A DNA stretch of 6,344 nucleotides from Chthoniobacterales bacterium. Lineage in GTDB: Bacteria > Verrucomicrobiota > Verrucomicrobiia > Chthoniobacterales > UBA10450. Shown in pieces: positions 5,403-6,344 of the stretch. The position numbers and the translations under genes were made by a program. Under the pieces are notes generated by a model. That model ran no database searches. It saw nothing but the letters and a program-made list of their open reading frames with translations, and was not told the DNA's origin. The DNA is taken from the NCBI GenBank assembly GCA_013812515.1, contig JACCTI010000017.1, positions 1 to 6,344 on the forward strand. The letters are read 5' to 3'. Within the stretch, counting starts at the first letter, position 1. Every line of letters begins with the position of its first letter.

Positions 5403-6344
5403 TCACGGCTTCTCCTCCGGATTAAGGACACCTTTGTCGTGCTGCTCGAAATCGTGCTTCGCCTTGCTCTCGTCTTCGTGCTCCGTATCACCCGAGCTCG
5501 CAATGCCAATCCGCTGGGCGTCGGGCATGTTCAAATTCGGATTGCGAAGACGCGCCAAATAGCTCGTGCGCGTGTTCACATTGAGATATTCGAGCAGGCG
5601 ATAGTTCCGGTCTTGTCGCTTTATTTTGGAGACGCGGCTTTCCGGGTCCTTGATGTCTCCGAAGACGATCGCCTCCGTTGGGCAAGCTTGCGCGCAAGCG
5701 CTCGTGAACGAGTCGCGCGGGATGAGCGTCTTGTCTGACGCTCCGGCGTTCACGTGTGCCGCGATCTTCGCCTCCTCGATGCGCTGCACGCAATACGTGC
5801 ATTTCTCCATCACGCCCCGCATACGAACCGTCACGTTCGGGTTCTTCTGGAGCTTCGTAATATCGGGCGCGCCCTTCTTCGTGAGTGGTCCGAGATATTC
5901 CTGATAAACGCCGAACGCGCCCGCGATCTTCTTTTTCCCGACCGGTCGCTGGTTATAATCAAAGAAATTGAAGCGGCGCACCTTAAAGGGGCAGTTGTTC
6001 GCGCAGTAGCGCGTGCCGATGCAGCGGTTATAAGCCATGACGTTGAGGCCGTCTTCGCTATGCACGGTCGCGTTTACCGGGCAGACCGTCTCGCAGGGCG
6101 CATTCTCGCAGTGCTGACACATCATCGGCTCGTGAACGATCTCCGGATTCTCCGGGAACTGGCCGCGATCCTGGTTGAAGCCCTTGTCGCTCGCGTAATA
6201 GCGGTCGATGCGCAGCCAATGCATCGAACGTCCATGGCTCACCTGGAGCTTGCCGACGATCGGGACGTTGTTTTCGCTCTGGCAGGCAATGACACACGCG
6301 CTGCATCCGGTGCAGACATTCAGATCGACGGTCATGCCCCATTG
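5403..6344 (-). CDS. actB: Alternative Complex III iron-sulfur subunit ActB, C-terminal Fe-S domain (5' part outside window)
   Basis: The visible 313 codons are open to the right edge (the frame begins Q-W-G before an internal Met), so this is the end of a larger protein. ActB normally has an N-terminal molybdopterin-oxidoreductase-like domain without Mo, followed by this ferredoxin-like domain that carries electrons from quinol to haem. Counting from the edge, the cysteine sets are C11-C14-C17-C21, C76-C79-C84-C88, C108-C114-C118 and C182-C185-C217-C221. The third set lacks one cysteine, since C-I-G-T replaces CxxC with Thr111; this fits the single [3Fe-4S] plus three [4Fe-4S] clusters known for ActB. 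NCPFKVRRFNFFDYNQRPVG (117-136) and the KCTYCVQRI segment (181-189) are typical. The C-terminal 30 residues are charged and probably flexible. Met at 6335 is internal, not the start. Confidence 0.94.
   Translation of the reverse strand, partial: QWGMTVDLNVCTGCSACVIACQSENNVPIVGKLQVSHGRSMHWLRIDRYYASDKGFNQDRGQFPENPEIVHEPMMCQHCENAPCETVCPVNATVHSEDGLNVMAYNRCIGTRYCANNCPFKVRRFNFFDYNQRPVGKKKIAGAFGVYQEYLGPLTKKGAPDITKLQKNPNVTVRMRGVMEKCTYCVQRIEEAKIAAHVNAGASDKTLIPRDSFTSACAQACPTEAIVFGDIKDPESRVSKIKRQDRNYRLLEYLNVNTRTSYLARLRNPNLNMPDAQRIGIASSGDTEHEDESKAKHDFEQHDKGVLNPEEKP

Noticed and set aside
6333..6335. Start codon of a standalone ferredoxin gene
   Set aside because: The frame stays open to the window edge, and Q-W-G-M-T-V-D is an internal ActB segment before the first Fe-S cysteine set.

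Overview
The window reads as one continuous minus-strand respiratory operon; no plus-strand gene is supported. From right to left it encodes the 3' part of actB, then actC, actD, actE and actF. These are subunits of Alternative Complex III (ACIII), the quinol:electron-acceptor oxidoreductase that replaces cytochrome bc1 in many bacteria. They are followed by two small unassigned genes and the 5' part of a cbb3-like (CcoN-type) haem-copper oxidase subunit I that runs off the left edge. actA and the 5' half of actB should lie beyond the right edge.

Layout, in transcription order: actB C-terminal Fe-S domain (6344-5403); a 109-bp spacer with TTTTCGA-type tandem repeats and an imperfect AT-rich palindrome (5402-5294); actC (5293-3830); actD (3833-3279, GTG start inside the end of actC); a 142-bp GC-rich spacer with inverted repeats (3278-3137); actE (3136-2438); actF (2441-1239); a 220-aa one-helix protein with a long Pro/Ala-rich tail (1236-574); a 61-aa soluble protein (577-392); and ccoN (395 to beyond 1). 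Apart from the two spacers, every junction is a 4-nt ATGA/GTGA overlap or a 2-nt gap, so the proteins are probably co-translated and may assemble together.

Expected function: ActB receives electrons from quinol oxidised at the membrane subunit ActC and passes them through its Fe-S clusters to haem c subunits (ActA outside the window, ActE here). A c-type cytochrome or direct contact would then pass them to the adjacent oxygen reductase. The gene order suggests an ACIII-oxidase supercomplex, but with a cbb3-like partner rather than the caa3/aa3 type best known from ACIII supercomplexes.

Organism: the moderately GC-rich coding sequence, the ACIII plus cbb3-like arrangement, and the style of the spacers (TCGAAA-rich tandem runs and the GC-rich inverted-repeat block) suggest a Verrucomicrobiota-type soil bacterium. 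That placement rests on recollection and style, not a search. No tRNA, rRNA, CRISPR array, insertion sequence or phage gene was seen.
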